This document shows, piece by piece, positions 1-10,541 of a stretch of DNA of 64,000 bases; the stretch's first letter is position 1, and each line of letters opens with the position of its first letter. A program made the position numbers and the translations under genes. The stretch covers positions 1,674,001 to 1,738,000 of the forward strand of contig NC_089437.1 in assembly GCF_026210795.1 (NCBI RefSeq), given 5' to 3'. The stretch is from Rhizophagus irregularis. Taxonomy: Eukaryota; Glomeromycota; Glomeromycetes; Glomerales; Glomeraceae. Below the pieces are notes generated by a model. It did not search any database, was not told the origin of the DNA, and saw nothing but the letters and a program-made list of their open reading frames with translations.

Positions 1-1510
1 TGTAAAAAAATCAATAATAAACAAAAAAGGTATCAGATTACATAAAACTTATTTTCCTTTATTAATAAGATATACTTTCCATAATTCCGTTAATTTTTTA
101 TTTATTATTTTTTTTTTTTTAATAATTATCCTCAAAGGGAACAGGATTTTTTATTATTTCTCAAAATAATGTATTTTACATAATTTCTTTATTTTCTTTA
201 CAATAAAATCCAATTAAAGTAAAAATACTATGCTTTATATTTTTAAGTATATCAATAATCGTATCTCACCAAAAAAATTATTTATATTAAAAAAAGCTAA
301 GAAACTTTTCACATATTATATACCATCAATCATACTTTGATCCTTAAGATTTATGCACACTAAATTTATACATGCTAAAATACTATTAATCAGACCTTGA
401 ATCTTAAAACCAAGAAACAGAAAATGTCACGGAAACCTTAATACTGATAGATTATTAAAATAAAATGAAACCTCATTTTTGAGTTATTAAGTCGTTGTTT
501 GTTGCATATTTTTTAGTTTTTGGAACAACTAACTTGTGATTCCTTTCTTTTTGCACCTGTAAATCATAGGTTATTAAGAAAGGTTTGGTTTTCACAAAAA
601 ACTTTTTTTTTCATATTAAGAGACTCTTAGTGTAAGTAAAAAATAATAAAATGCAATCAGTAGACGATAGGGAGGACTCTATCTTTCTGACGATCATTCC
701 AACCAAAATTTTGCGGAAAGAAAAATGTCTTTTACATGAAATTTTATTAATTAGAGTTTTTTTACGAACAAAAATACCTAAAAAAGTGGTGTGGGTATAG
801 TTCTTTCATAGGAAACAGTGGAACTCTCCTTTTGGTCCTTCATTTTAAGTAATAATGTCCTCGTTTATGGTCTTTTACTTGACAAAAACATTTTCTTTTC
901 TTCGTCACTGGCTTCAGTTTCATATAGCGCTGCAAAAAAAATTATACTGGACAAAAAAAGTTAAAGGAATAGAGAAGAACCAATTAAAGTTCAGAGTTAT
1001 GAGTTGATCATTGTAGATCGGATAAATTATTTTTTCTGTAGCAATCACATGGTACATTTGTAGATTCTATATAATTAGTTTTCAGAAGCTTAGTTAATTC
1101 GTTACCAAATTGATTTCATTTTGGTGACACTCATTTCCCATTACAAGGGATAAGAATTCAGGTCTAGTGATACTTGATAGTTTCGCGTATGTTAGTCAAG
1201 GATGTCTATAGAGAAGGATGACAAATAGGATTTTTTTGTGCAGGGTTAAAGTATTTAAATTTACTTATTAAAATAAATATGTTCCGATCCTTGATCATTG
1301 ATCCCTTGATACTATTAATTAATACACTTAACTCCCATCAGTCCCATGTTCTGTGGTGGGTACTGGAACAAAAAATACTGGCTAGTTATTATATTAAAAT
1401 TAACGGACCTAATTAAGGTTACACAAGTTTTTCTAATATAAAAATGATCTAAGTACGTTCCATGACTGACACATAATTGTTTGTAAAAAAATAAAAAAAC
1501 AGACAAAAAT
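1..1510. other. AT-rich intergenic DNA, no gene seen
   Basis: Very AT-rich sequence with poly-A and poly-T runs. No reading frame has recognisable protein-like content. The last ~100 bases must hold the leader of the gene that starts at 1511. I see no RNA gene or transposon end here. Confidence 0.6.
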
Positions 1511-3484
1511 ATGGCAAATGCACAAGAGTATATAAATCAAAAGTACCCTACTAAAGAAAAAAGGGGGGAAATAAAAATCTTGCGTCTTGAACGAAAAGAT
1601 TTAGAAGGTCATTTAGACTTATCTGACTTCGTGAATTTAGAAAAGTTATATTGTTCAGAAAATGAACTTGTTGGTATTGATTTGTCACTTACTCATCCCG
1701 AAAAAATGACCTATTTAGATATTGGCAATAACAACTTCGCTCCTTCTGACTTATCGCTTTTTAGTAAGTTTATTAATTTAAAAGTGTTGTCTATAGGTGC
1801 TGATAAGGAAGAAAAAGTAAAGCTAAATAAATATAACCGGTTTTACGGAAGTTTGGAGCCTTTGAAGAGTTTAAAATTGAATACCTTAGATATTAGAGCT
1901 ACTGACATAAACGAGGGTCTAGAATTTTTATCGGATTCTTTGGATTCTATTCTTTGTGAACCAGTTAGAGATGATGCCAAAGTGAAAACAATCCATGAAT
2001 TGACCAAACCTTATTACAATAGACTTTCAAACGCTTTCGACATTAAAAAGTGTAAAGATTATTTTATTACTCTTCTTCGGCGTAAAATAACTGAGTTAGA
2101 AAAAGAAAGTGCCTGTTTGGAAAAGCAATTGGAAGAAATTAAGAAATTAGGGGAAGAAGAACTAAAAATACTTCAAGCCGAGTTAACTAATATAGGAGAA
2201 AATTTACAAAAAGAAATTAAAGAAAAAGAAAGAGTGATAAAAGAATTGGAAACTAACTTAACACGAGAAGAGAAAGACAACCAGAAATTGAAAGAATATT
2301 TGGAAGAAGAAAAACACACTTTAGAGAAGTTGAAGGAAAATTTAGAAGAAATTCAAAAAAATAGAGATGAATTACAAGAAGCATACCGAAAATTCAAGGA
2401 AGAACAAACTAAGGAATTGAATTTAATTAATGAGCAATTACAAGAAGCGGGAAAAAAAATAAAGGAATTAGAGACAAAAGTATTGGAATCAGAAAGTAAA
2501 AAAGAAGAATTAGAAGAAGCTAAAAAAAAATTAGTAGAGGATAGTGAGCATTGGCATGGACGAGTCAGTAGTTTAGAGAAAGATTTAAAAAGAGCAGAAG
2601 AAGAATTAAAGAAAAAAGAAAAGATGTTAGAATCACTTATCGATGGAACAAGAGAAAAAGAAGATTTGCAACAAAAAATAAAAGTTGATAAAGTTAAGAT
2701 GAATGCTATTAAAGATGAAAAGGATAAAGCAGAAAGAGAGCTAATAATAACTAATAATGGTTTGCAGGAAATTGAAAAACAATTAGATAATTTAGCTATT
2801 GAAGTAGACAGTATTATGAGAGAAAAGAAAAGCAAAATATTGGAAAAAGAACGATTAATTCGGCAAAAAAGTTGGTGGGAAAAAAAGCCTATTACTTCAG
2901 CACTCAAAGTGGTTGGTTTTGGAAAATGGGCAGAAAGAGCAAGAAAGATAGATTCGTTAGAAGAAGAAATAGAAGACTTATCTAGAGATGAAGAGTCGAA
3001 GAAAGCTCAACTTGAAGTGATTGGTAAGTCTGAGAAAATAATGAAAGGAATTAGGATAATTAGTATAGAAGAAGAATTAGCAGATGTCAATAACAAATTA
3101 GCAGATGCCAATGAAACATTAGCAGATGTCAATAAAAAATTAGCAGATAAAAATACTAATTATCAAAAACTATACGAAGAAAATGAATCTCAAAAAAGCC
3201 AAATAGAAAATTTGTTAACTTACCAGAAATATGCAGAAATTTCTTTACAGATTAAGAAAGAAAAAAGTGAATGTAAGTTGAGCAAACCTGCACAGAAAGC
3301 ACTGGAAGAACTTTTTAACAAGGTTCAGGATGAACAAAACGAATTAGTAAAGGATGTAAAAGAAAAATCTTTTGAAGATTGGGGATTAGAAGAGGCAGAA
3401 AAAGAAAAAATAAATTCGTTTCTTGATAAGTACACAGAGTTACTGAAGTTGGAAAATGAGTTAATTGATAAACAGCAAACTTAA
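1511..3484 (+). CDS. LRR-like N-terminal domain plus long coiled-coil protein
   Basis: Intact 657-residue intronless frame. Residues ~15-165 show leucine-rich-repeat spacing (for example LDLSDFVNLEKLYCSENEL and KMTYLDIGNNNF), which normally forms a protein-binding solenoid. From ~195 to the end the protein is almost wholly charged heptads rich in Glu, Lys and Leu, predicting a long coiled coil. A short non-coiled break with a Gly-Phe-Gly-Lys stretch lies near residues 465-480. Near residues 524-548 the unit LAD(V/A/K)N is repeated four times. There is no signal peptide or membrane segment. The first Met is used because the frame is closed just upstream. The family role is not known to me; a cytosolic scaffold or adaptor is an inference from the architecture. 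No neighbouring gene gives context. Confidence 0.85.
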   Translation: MANAQEYINQKYPTKEKRGEIKILRLERKDLEGHLDLSDFVNLEKLYCSENELVGIDLSLTHPEKMTYLDIGNNNFAPSDLSLFSKFINLKVLSIGADKEEKVKLNKYNRFYGSLEPLKSLKLNTLDIRATDINEGLEFLSDSLDSILCEPVRDDAKVKTIHELTKPYYNRLSNAFDIKKCKDYFITLLRRKITELEKESACLEKQLEEIKKLGEEELKILQAELTNIGENLQKEIKEKERVIKELETNLTREEKDNQKLKEYLEEEKHTLEKLKENLEEIQKNRDELQEAYRKFKEEQTKELNLINEQLQEAGKKIKELETKVLESESKKEELEEAKKKLVEDSEHWHGRVSSLEKDLKRAEEELKKKEKMLESLIDGTREKEDLQQKIKVDKVKMNAIKDEKDKAERELIITNNGLQEIEKQLDNLAIEVDSIMREKKSKILEKERLIRQKSWWEKKPITSALKVVGFGKWAERARKIDSLEEEIEDLSRDEESKKAQLEVIGKSEKIMKGIRIISIEEELADVNNKLADANETLADVNKKLADKNTNYQKLYEENESQKSQIENLLTYQKYAEISLQIKKEKSECKLSKPAQKALEELFNKVQDEQNELVKDVKEKSFEDWGLEEAEKEKINSFLDKYTELLKLENELIDKQQT

Positions 3485-4640
3485 ATCCAAATCCCTCCTA
3501 AATAACCCAGGTGAACACAAAAGCTCCCCTTATCTAATAAGCACTTTTAAGAAGAGCAAAATCAGAGATTTTGTCTTTACCTCCAAATTTACTTATCAGA
3601 TACTCATTCTAAACTACTTTTGACTTCCATATTCTTTAAAAAATCTTCATATCTTTTTCATTATTGGATGTTCGCTTGGCGGTTTTAACTTCCTATGAAA
3701 ATCTATAACTATGTCTAAATAATCTGGAATATTTTTCCAAAATTAACAATTTTTGCTTATTCTATTCCAAACTTCGATTATCTCTATTTTTTTTGGATTA
3801 GTCATATTTAACTTATTCAACTTTAAAGGAGAATTCTTAAAGTTTTGGTTTATGATTAAAGTCCATTTGGCATTAAATTTTGGCAGAACCGTAGAAGAGA
3901 GGATATTTTAAACATATTTAGATTTATGTGTTTAAATCATCCTTGAAGTTAAACTAAAGATTTAATTGGAACGGCTTAAAATCTACTTAATTACGGTAAT
4001 ACCTGTCTTTATAAGTATGAAAATTTGAAAAACAATAACAAACAATGAGGGTACAAATATAAATAAATAATGTACAAAATTTGTCAATTCCGGTAATTTA
4101 TTGTAGGTTAGTGTATTACTACAAGTATTAAATTATAAACAAGTTATTTTATATTTTTTAATAAAATTAAATTAATTTTTTTTTGCATATATTAAATATA
4201 AATAAGATATTTTTAATTTTATATAATTTAAAAAAAATTTTAAAAAGGACAAATTTATTTGTAACATCTGTTACACACCTTATTTGTAACAACATCGAAA
4301 AATTAGGTCGGATAAAAAAATTTTTGTGCATTTTTTATTAATTTATGCGTTATTTAAAACATAGCAGATAGGTATTATGTATTTATTATTGTAAAAAATC
4401 ATATAACTGAATGCGGGTATCCGCACAAAAATAAAATCAGTACAAGTATTAACGCATAATTGTTTGAATTTCCTAAAACTCATGCCCTTTATTTAAAGAA
4501 ACTTAATCTTTCTATAAAATTCCCAAAATAAAACTCTATAAGCTATAAACGTCAATGATTTCTGCAAATGTAATATATCATTAGCTGGTGTCAAAAATGA
4601 ACCAACATAAAGAAATACAATGAACGGATAATATTACCAA
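3485..4640. other. Intergenic, AT-rich
   Basis: Follows the stop of the LRR/coiled-coil gene. No convincing coding sequence, tRNA or terminal inverted repeat is seen. Short direct repeats such as TTTGTAACA near 4257-4291 are too small to call. Confidence 0.5.
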
Positions 4641-6465
4641 TTCTGACACCTTGCACTATTATGTCCAGTTCTACCACACGTTTTGCAGGCATATTTCACG
4701 TGAGATTTTTTTTCAGTTGATGATTTATACCGCTTTGTTTCTGGGCGTCCTTTACGCTGTGAAACTAACAGATTTTGTTAAGGTTCATTTTCTTTGTCAT
4801 CATCAACTTGGACTTCAGAATGTTCCATAAGTTCTTAGTTTCACGTGATTGCAATTTCTTTGTGCGAGTGATAAACACTTTTAGCCAACCAACTATTTCA
4901 TTATAACTGTCAAATTCAATAGCAAGTTGAGCTGCTTGTCACGCAAGTCCCCGTACTTCTCCATATTTGACCTTTTTCTTTACTGCACAATGTAAAGCAT
5001 TAGTAATGGTTGTAGGAACAGTTGAAGGATTTGGAATGAGTATTACATCAAAAATTTTGAGCAGCCTCTTTGTTTATAAAACAACAAGTTTCTGCTGTTG
5101 CGTCCTTATTTTTCTGATTATTGATATACCATCCCGAAGGTACCATTTGGATTTGAAATCCTGCAACTGCCGAAGTCATTATTATTCGAAAGTAATGGTG
5201 ACAAATAATGCCACGGGATATATTTGAAATGGAATCGATTACTACTACGAGATGTACGTGATTTTTGTTTTCAGGTCACATATCAGTAATCTTCCATACT
5301 TCTTGAATATTTTCTTCACCGACTTTAGCAATCATTGACTTCAACAGAATTTGCTTAGCATCGTCTCAATATCGCTAAAGTATATAAAGCAGACAATATT
5401 TGCATGGTTAGATATTTGGTTATTATTTTATCAATTTCGGGAAAAAGGTCTTGACTAATCATTGTAATCCCCATACAAGTTGATAAAGTGCGATACTCAA
5501 AAAATCAATTCCATTAGACTTCGTATTCAAACCGTACATCAAGAGTATTAGTGAAATTGCATAATGTACTGTTTGCTGATAACTCACACTTGATAACATT
5601 ATTGTGATTTCAACACGGGAAGTAGTTTGAATTCCTGCAGTGAAAATTTTTGATGTAAATGTGCGAGCTCATGCTTGATGGCTAGGGTAAAAAGCTCTCA
5701 TTAGGTAATCCTTTATACTAGGATATTTTTCCATAAGCTTAGACCATCTTTTGTAGAAAAGTTCTTCACACAAACTGTTACGACATAAATCTTAAATCCT
5801 TGCGTTTATGAACACCAGCCCTCATGAATTATCGTCATTTATTATTCCTTCAACGATATCAATCGTTTTGCGATAATCACCCAAAAATTTTGAAGATTGT
5901 TAGATATTAGACGGATCTTATTTAATGTTATTCAATATTTGGGTCTTTATCTATCACTCATATAATAACAATAATCATACCTTTTTTAGTTCATTAGTAC
6001 AAAGGTCTATAACATCTAATTCCATAAGAAATTTTACCTTACGTAAAATTTTAGTATAAACATTTCGTTCACTTTTCCAAAAAAAATCTTACAAATTGTA
6101 CTGTAAGATACGATGGTAATCAACTTAATATACGTGAACTTTTCTTACATATTGCCATTCTTCCCAACGTAGGAGTTTTTTTTTCAAACTGCTCATCCAA
6201 AACCTAGATAAATATTATGAGCTAATAAAAGAGATTAGATTATGATGACAAAGCATACACACCTTGGCCTTCCAAGTTAAGACCATACACTTTAGAGCAT
6301 TTTCAAAACAATTAACATTGGTCGAAATCTGTAAAGTTTCGGATCTGAAATCCTACAAACATATCCAGCGGGAACATTCTCTTTTCATCATAAGACTGTT
6401 CCGTAAGTTTAGGTTCGTCATCTATATTATTATTTTCGTATTTATTCCTTAAATTCTTAATTTTT
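4641..6465 (-). pseudogene. Decayed MULE-type transposase (SWIM and CCHC motifs)
   Basis: Minus-strand remnant readable only across several frames and stops. From its 5' side: an acidic start with NIDDEPKLTEQSYDEKRMF (~6440-6370); a C-terminal transposase segment with EELFYKRWSKLMEKYP followed by an AGIQTTSRVE-like stretch (~5775-5610); a SWIM-like part containing RGIICHHYFR and PSGWYI (~5290-5080); and a terminal zinc knuckle CKTCGRTGHNSARC at 4687-4646. This order (DDE core end, SWIM, then a zinc knuckle) is that of MULE/FAR1-like transposases, which are abundant in Rhizophagus-type genomes. Many frameshifts and stops make it non-functional. Ends are approximate and no terminal inverted repeats were found. 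Confidence 0.7.
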
Positions 6466-6469
6466 TCTC

Positions 6470-7062
6470 ATTTCCTCCATTGAGGGTTTTTTCCGGGGTT
6501 CAACCTTACTCCTTAAATACTCTGCAAGCTCATATTCTTAATCTTTTACTTCTCGATAGAGAGAGTTTATTTAGTTCGTTCATATCTTGGTTATGTTTAA
6601 ATTGAAACAGTTAAACTAGAACTACACCAATGACTACACCAAAGGCAACTTCAATCCACCTATACAAGCTGCTTTTTCTGTGCAGGCGTGTGTGTTGCAT
6701 GCACCATATTTATTATTGAAATGACCATACGCAATAAAATCATATAAGGATGAAGCTAACTAGTTCCAATTGCTGCAATTTAATTTTATCCCATTTCCTA
6801 AGTCCACCAACACGGCCTTGAGCATTTTAGGGCTTTTTAAACCCCTTTCTTTGAGCAACTTGGTCCCATTTCTCCCTCGTAATCCTTGCCTACTTCAGAA
6901 GCATGAGGATAAAATTCACGATCTACTGTATATAAACTGTTAAAGGGATATCTGAATCTTCCAGGTACCTTTAGTTGTGGCTAAATTTCGTCAATATGAT
7001 GACCAATACTTATTTGGAATAAATGCACCAATGAAAATATTGTATGCGTCTGGCCGCGTCCA
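6470..7062 (-). pseudogene. Decayed coding sequence of unknown family
   Basis: On the minus strand, short stretches read like protein, for example EYELAEYLRSKVEPRKKPSM (~6535-6475) and REKWDQVAQRKGFKKP (~6875-6830), separated by stops and frame changes. Basic residues suggest a nucleic-acid-binding protein, but no family is recognised. It may be the 5' part of the MULE-like pseudogene or a separate dead gene continuous with the reading frame at 7422-7063. Confidence 0.35.
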
Positions 7063-7422
7063 TCACCCATTTGAAATGGCTCTCAGTGGGAAGAATTTTG
7101 TCGTATAAAGGTTCTCTTGCACGTTCGATATAGAGATCTTATTAGGATCTCCAACTGGAATCCAAACAAATCTACAAGGATCTTGAACTTTAGAATCTAA
7201 AGGGGCACCATTAGGTGCGGAATTGTTAGATGGAGTCTCCGTTGGGCCAGGTGAACCATTACCATTAGAACCGAAGCATTCGTACACCCTCCTCTCTAGT
7301 GCTTTTCGTGCCGATTTCACTATCCCCTGAACGATACGATATCTATTTTTATGTTTTGATGAAGCAAGGCTGCATGATTCGCCTCTGGTAGCGTCCACTC
7401 CTAACTCGTTGAAAGATTTCAA
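7063..7422 (-). CDS. Hypothetical 119-residue protein or gene fragment
   Basis: An open frame of 119 residues with a basic N-terminal half (HKNRYRIVQGIVKSARKALE), a Gly/Pro/Asn/Ser-rich centre and a C-terminal part containing DPCRFVWIPVGDP. Base composition is less AT-rich than the surroundings, which supports coding ancestry. No domain is recognised and no signal peptide is seen. Protein-like but broken sequence continues downstream on the same strand (to ~6820), so it may be the surviving first exon of a dead gene rather than a complete protein. Confidence 0.35.
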   Translation of the reverse strand: MKSFNELGVDATRGESCSLASSKHKNRYRIVQGIVKSARKALERRVYECFGSNGNGSPGPTETPSNNSAPNGAPLDSKVQDPCRFVWIPVGDPNKISISNVQENLYTTKFFPLRAISNG

Positions 7423-8330
7423 TCATAGACCAGATGTGAATTTGATTGAGATGGTAGTAGGTAATTGCTGAGGGTGCTACGAGAAAGGTATTTATTATAT
7501 TTTGAATTGAGTTCTTCTTGGAAACGGTGACTTTAATAACTTCTTTCCTTCTTTTTTTATCTGGTGAATTAATTTTGGCGTAAAAAGATTTTTCTTATTT
7601 TGTAGGCAGAAAAAATTCTAACTTCTTTATCATTGTATCGTATGCGTCGTATGCATCACGTACCGCGAAACGAAAATATAATATATTTAAATTTCTTTTC
7701 TTTTTTTTTGTAAAAAAAAAATTAAATTCATTTGATAAATTATTATTCAGAAATTAAAAAATTATTTTTTTTTTTCAGGAGGCGAAAAAAAAATAAGTGT
7801 GTAATGAAATTGTATAACGAGAAATTAAAAATTTTTTCAGGAGGCGGAAAAATTTTTTTTTTTTCATATGTAACGGTGAATTAACCATTAAGGATAAATA
7901 AATAAATAACGTGTATTCTTATGGAGCGAAATGAAATTTAATTTCTTAGATTTATTTATAGTACTATTTTTTTATGGTTATGCGAAAAAAGAACGTGACA
8001 ATTAACCTGAAAAAAAACTGTACGGCTGGTTACACAGAACAATAGTTTTCAAGATTATGTCACATCATGTGACTTTTCGTATTGTATAAAATTCTGGAGT
8101 AAATTTTTAATTCAAATATTAAAGGAAAAAAAACCGGCGAAAAAGTTGTAATCGGAAAATCTATTTCCGGTAAATAAAAGAAAAGATTATATCATGAATT
8201 AAGATTTATACTAAGAATTTTATTTTTATACAAGATAAACGGACTTCTTGCCTAAAGTACATGAATATTTTAAGAGCCTTCTATAGGGTAAACGGCCTGA
8301 TTACGCTGTAGTTCGAAAATGGAAAGAATG
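7423..8330. other. Intergenic, AT-rich with short repeats
   Basis: No gene is supported. A short motif (TTTTTTCAGGAGGCG) occurs twice, near 7773 and 7833, a local duplication. The stretch ends at the TA dinucleotide where the foldback element begins. Confidence 0.5.
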
Positions 8331-8332
8331 TA

Positions 8333-9021
8333 CACTCCCCTACAAAAAGTATCCGACCACCCTAAAAATTAAAAAATCATAAAAAATTCAGTGGGCCCAA
8401 CAATAAATTTATATTTATTTTAAAAGTTCGAGACATGAGACACTTTTAAAAGTATTTTTTTTAGCTTAATTATTAGTAAAAATTGGCGGAAATTTTTAAT
8501 TTTAAAAATGGCAAAATTCCTAACTTTTTAACTAAAGCAGTTACGGCCAAACGAATGCCAGAAATCAATTCTTTGACTAAAAAATAGCTTATGTTTAAAA
8601 AATCAGAAAGGTTGGACTGGTAGGTTGCCGAAAAATCCACCACTGAAGATCAGAATTTTTATATGTAAAAACGGTAAAATCACCATTTTTGCCAAATTTT
8701 AGTGATCTTCAGTGGTGGATTTTTCGGCAACTACCAGTCCAACCTTTCTGATTTTTTAAACATAAGCTATTTTTTAGTCAAAGAATTGATTTCTGGCATT
8801 CATTTGGCCGTAACTGCTCTAGTTAAAAAGTTAAGAATTTTGCCATTTTTAAAATTAAAAATTTCCGCCAATTTTTACTAATAATTAAGCTAAAAAAACC
8901 CTTTTAAAAAGTGTCTCATGTCTTGAACTTTTAAAATAGATATAAATTTATTATTGGGCCTCCCGAATTTTTTATGATTTTTTAATTTTTAGGGTGGTCG
9001 GATACTTTTTGTAGGGGAGTG
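8333..9021. mobile_element. Foldback (hairpin) element with Tc1/mariner-like termini
   Basis: A 689-bp near-perfect inverted repeat: two arms of ~340 bp meet around 8671-8685. The outer ends are CACTCCCCTACAAAAAGTAT and its complement, flanked on both sides by TA (8331-8332 and 9022-9023), the expected Tc1/mariner target duplication. Arms differ at several positions (for example GGTAGGTTGCC against GGTAGTTGCC, and CGAATGCC against TGAATGCC). There is no transposase frame, so it is a non-autonomous element. A transcript would fold into a long double-stranded hairpin. Confidence 0.88.
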
Positions 9022-9023
9022 TA

Positions 9024-9595
9024 AGAGACATAACGAGCCCTCCATCAGCGGACAGTACAATAGTTGGATTTGTTGGGATCCAAAAGAAAAGAACAAATAT
9101 AATAGGAGAGTCGTAAAATCGGTATGTTCTAAATCATAATTTAAATTCTTTTCTCTTTATCGCATTATTTTTATATCATTTTCATGATACTGACCTTGCG
9201 CTTCTGTAGAATTTGGACTAGATCGATGACGATCCAGCAGATTTACAAAGAAATTGCAGACGTCAAAGTCCATAGATGAATATAATAGTACACAGCATGT
9301 AAATATCCAATTGAACATGATTCAGGTTGTGATACAACCTCTCATGATTCCGATAACGAAGACGTGGATGAAGATGTGGGAAGATGCGGACGACGTTTAT
9401 GAGGAATTGGGCGAAATAAATACGTCTGAATTTAAAGACTTGTTTTCAACATTGAGTAACAACAAAAGTGGTATCTTAAAACAGGAAAATGCGTCGAATA
9501 TGCATCATACGATCTTGGTCTAAGATGCAGATATAAACACATTTATAGATCGCACTTTAAATTCGATGACGAAACGTATATTTAAATTTACCCAT
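9024..9595 (+). other. Host sequence left of the retrotransposon; possible spliced gene remnant
   Basis: Contains a small open frame (9254-9523, 89 residues) with acidic, protein-like content (DADDVYEELGEINTSEF). A possible intron with GTATGT donor at 9122 and CTGTAG acceptor at 9205-9210 lies upstream. The sequence is interrupted at 9595 by the retrotransposon and resumes at 20126. No family is recognised; call it a possible gene fragment. Confidence 0.3.
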
Positions 9596-10204
9596 TGTAA
9601 CACCTGAGCCCATAGAGAATTATGTTTGCCACCTCAGGTATTAACAAAATGACTCTTTATTAATAATATAAATAAATACAATAATATGCTTGGTTTAATA
9701 ACATTAAATAACAAAATAAATAATTCATAACAAAATTCGTCTAATTTCTCTCCCTTTTCCAAAAGGTGATCTTCACGCCCTTTTATGCTTGTTTTTGTGT
9801 AACTAAATCCATAATTTCGATTCATGGATTTAAATTTTTAAAGTGTTTCCATTGTTTTAAAGTATTTCCATTATCTTAATTTTGTATCCATTTGATCATC
9901 ATGAACTCCTGAATTATGATTTATAATATTAACGTAGTGATCAACAAATTAATCACTTGACACCTCATATCACTTGATTTCATTCAATTTAGTATCTTTC
10001 GGATCTTCATTTATCCTTAAATCTCGTGACTAATAGTTTAAGGTCATCACGGACCAACTACCTTAATCCATGTGATTATTAGTTTAACGACTTCTCGGTC
10101 CAATTAAAATAAAAATAAAAATAAGTTAAAATTTTATACACTAAGACTAAATGTAATACTGCGCCCACAATTAATAAATTTACTAGGTATACTACGGCAT
10201 TACA
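9596..10204 (-). repeat. 3' LTR of the retrotransposon
   Basis: 609 bp, nearly identical to 19516-20125. Differences seen: GTGTTTCC here against GTGTTTTC, and GCGCCCAC here against GCGCCCCAC. In element orientation it begins TGTAATGCCG and ends GGTGTTACA. An AATAAA on the minus strand near 9655-9665 could serve as polyadenylation signal. A short open frame inside each LTR is not considered coding. Confidence 0.95.
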
Positions 10205-10216
10205 ACTATCCCCCGC
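10205..10216 (-). other. Putative polypurine tract
   Basis: Immediately next to the inner edge of the 3' LTR the minus strand reads GCGGGGGATAGT, a purine-rich run in the position where plus-strand cDNA priming occurs in LTR elements. Confidence 0.6.
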
Positions 10217-10240
10217 ATAAAAATTTAATGTCCACATTAA

Positions 10241-10310
10241 ATTTATTCTAAGAATCGAACTCGTGTCTCGAAGTGGTAGGTGCGAATTATACCACTAAAT
10301 CAAACATGCA
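10241..10310 (-). other. Degenerate tRNA-Gly-like sequence inside the retrotransposon
   Basis: On the minus strand a tRNA-like series can be read: 5' acceptor GCATGTT, then TG, D-arm ATTTAGTGGTATAAT, an anticodon region with CTACCAC (tRNA-Gly-GCC has CTGCCAC), then T-arm ACGAGTTCGATTCTTAG. The A-box and B-box resemble pol III promoters. The anticodon stem pairs only partly and the 3' acceptor half (AATAAAT) does not pair, so this is not an intact tRNA. It lies between the integrase stop and the 3' LTR. The primer tRNA inferred from the primer binding site would have 5' acceptor GCATGCT, a 6/7 match. A chance or SINE-derived origin is possible. Confidence 0.5.
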
Positions 10311-10541
10311 TTGTCACTTGACTCAGCTGCGTTTTAAATATTCCTTTTTGCTGCGTCTACATCTGCGGTTTATCATGTGTTTGTTAAGTCTACGGTTTTC
10401 CTGTACCGGATTTCACTTCGGTCTTTCTTAGGAAATTTTCATTAGTTTTTCCTATTTTCGAAAATTATTTTTATGTCATGTGATTTTATTTCACATGATT
10501 ATAAATTATCTTTATTTTTCTAAGTCCATTGATGATAGTTA

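Noticed and set aside
2353-2907. Long minus-strand frame opposite the coiled-coil gene
   Set aside because: It is Ser/Phe/Leu-rich, as expected when the complement of Glu/Lys coiled-coil codons is translated.
8333-9021. Assembly artefact (inverted duplicate joining)
   Set aside because: The arms differ at several sites and the ends are exact TA-flanked transposon termini, so a foldback element explains it better.
9634-9825. 63-residue minus frame, repeated identically at 19554-19745
   Set aside because: It lies inside both LTRs; identity is due to LTR duplication and there is no protein-like content.
10241-10310. Functional tRNA gene
   Set aside because: The anticodon and T stems pair poorly and the 3' acceptor half does not pair, so only a tRNA-like relic is supported.
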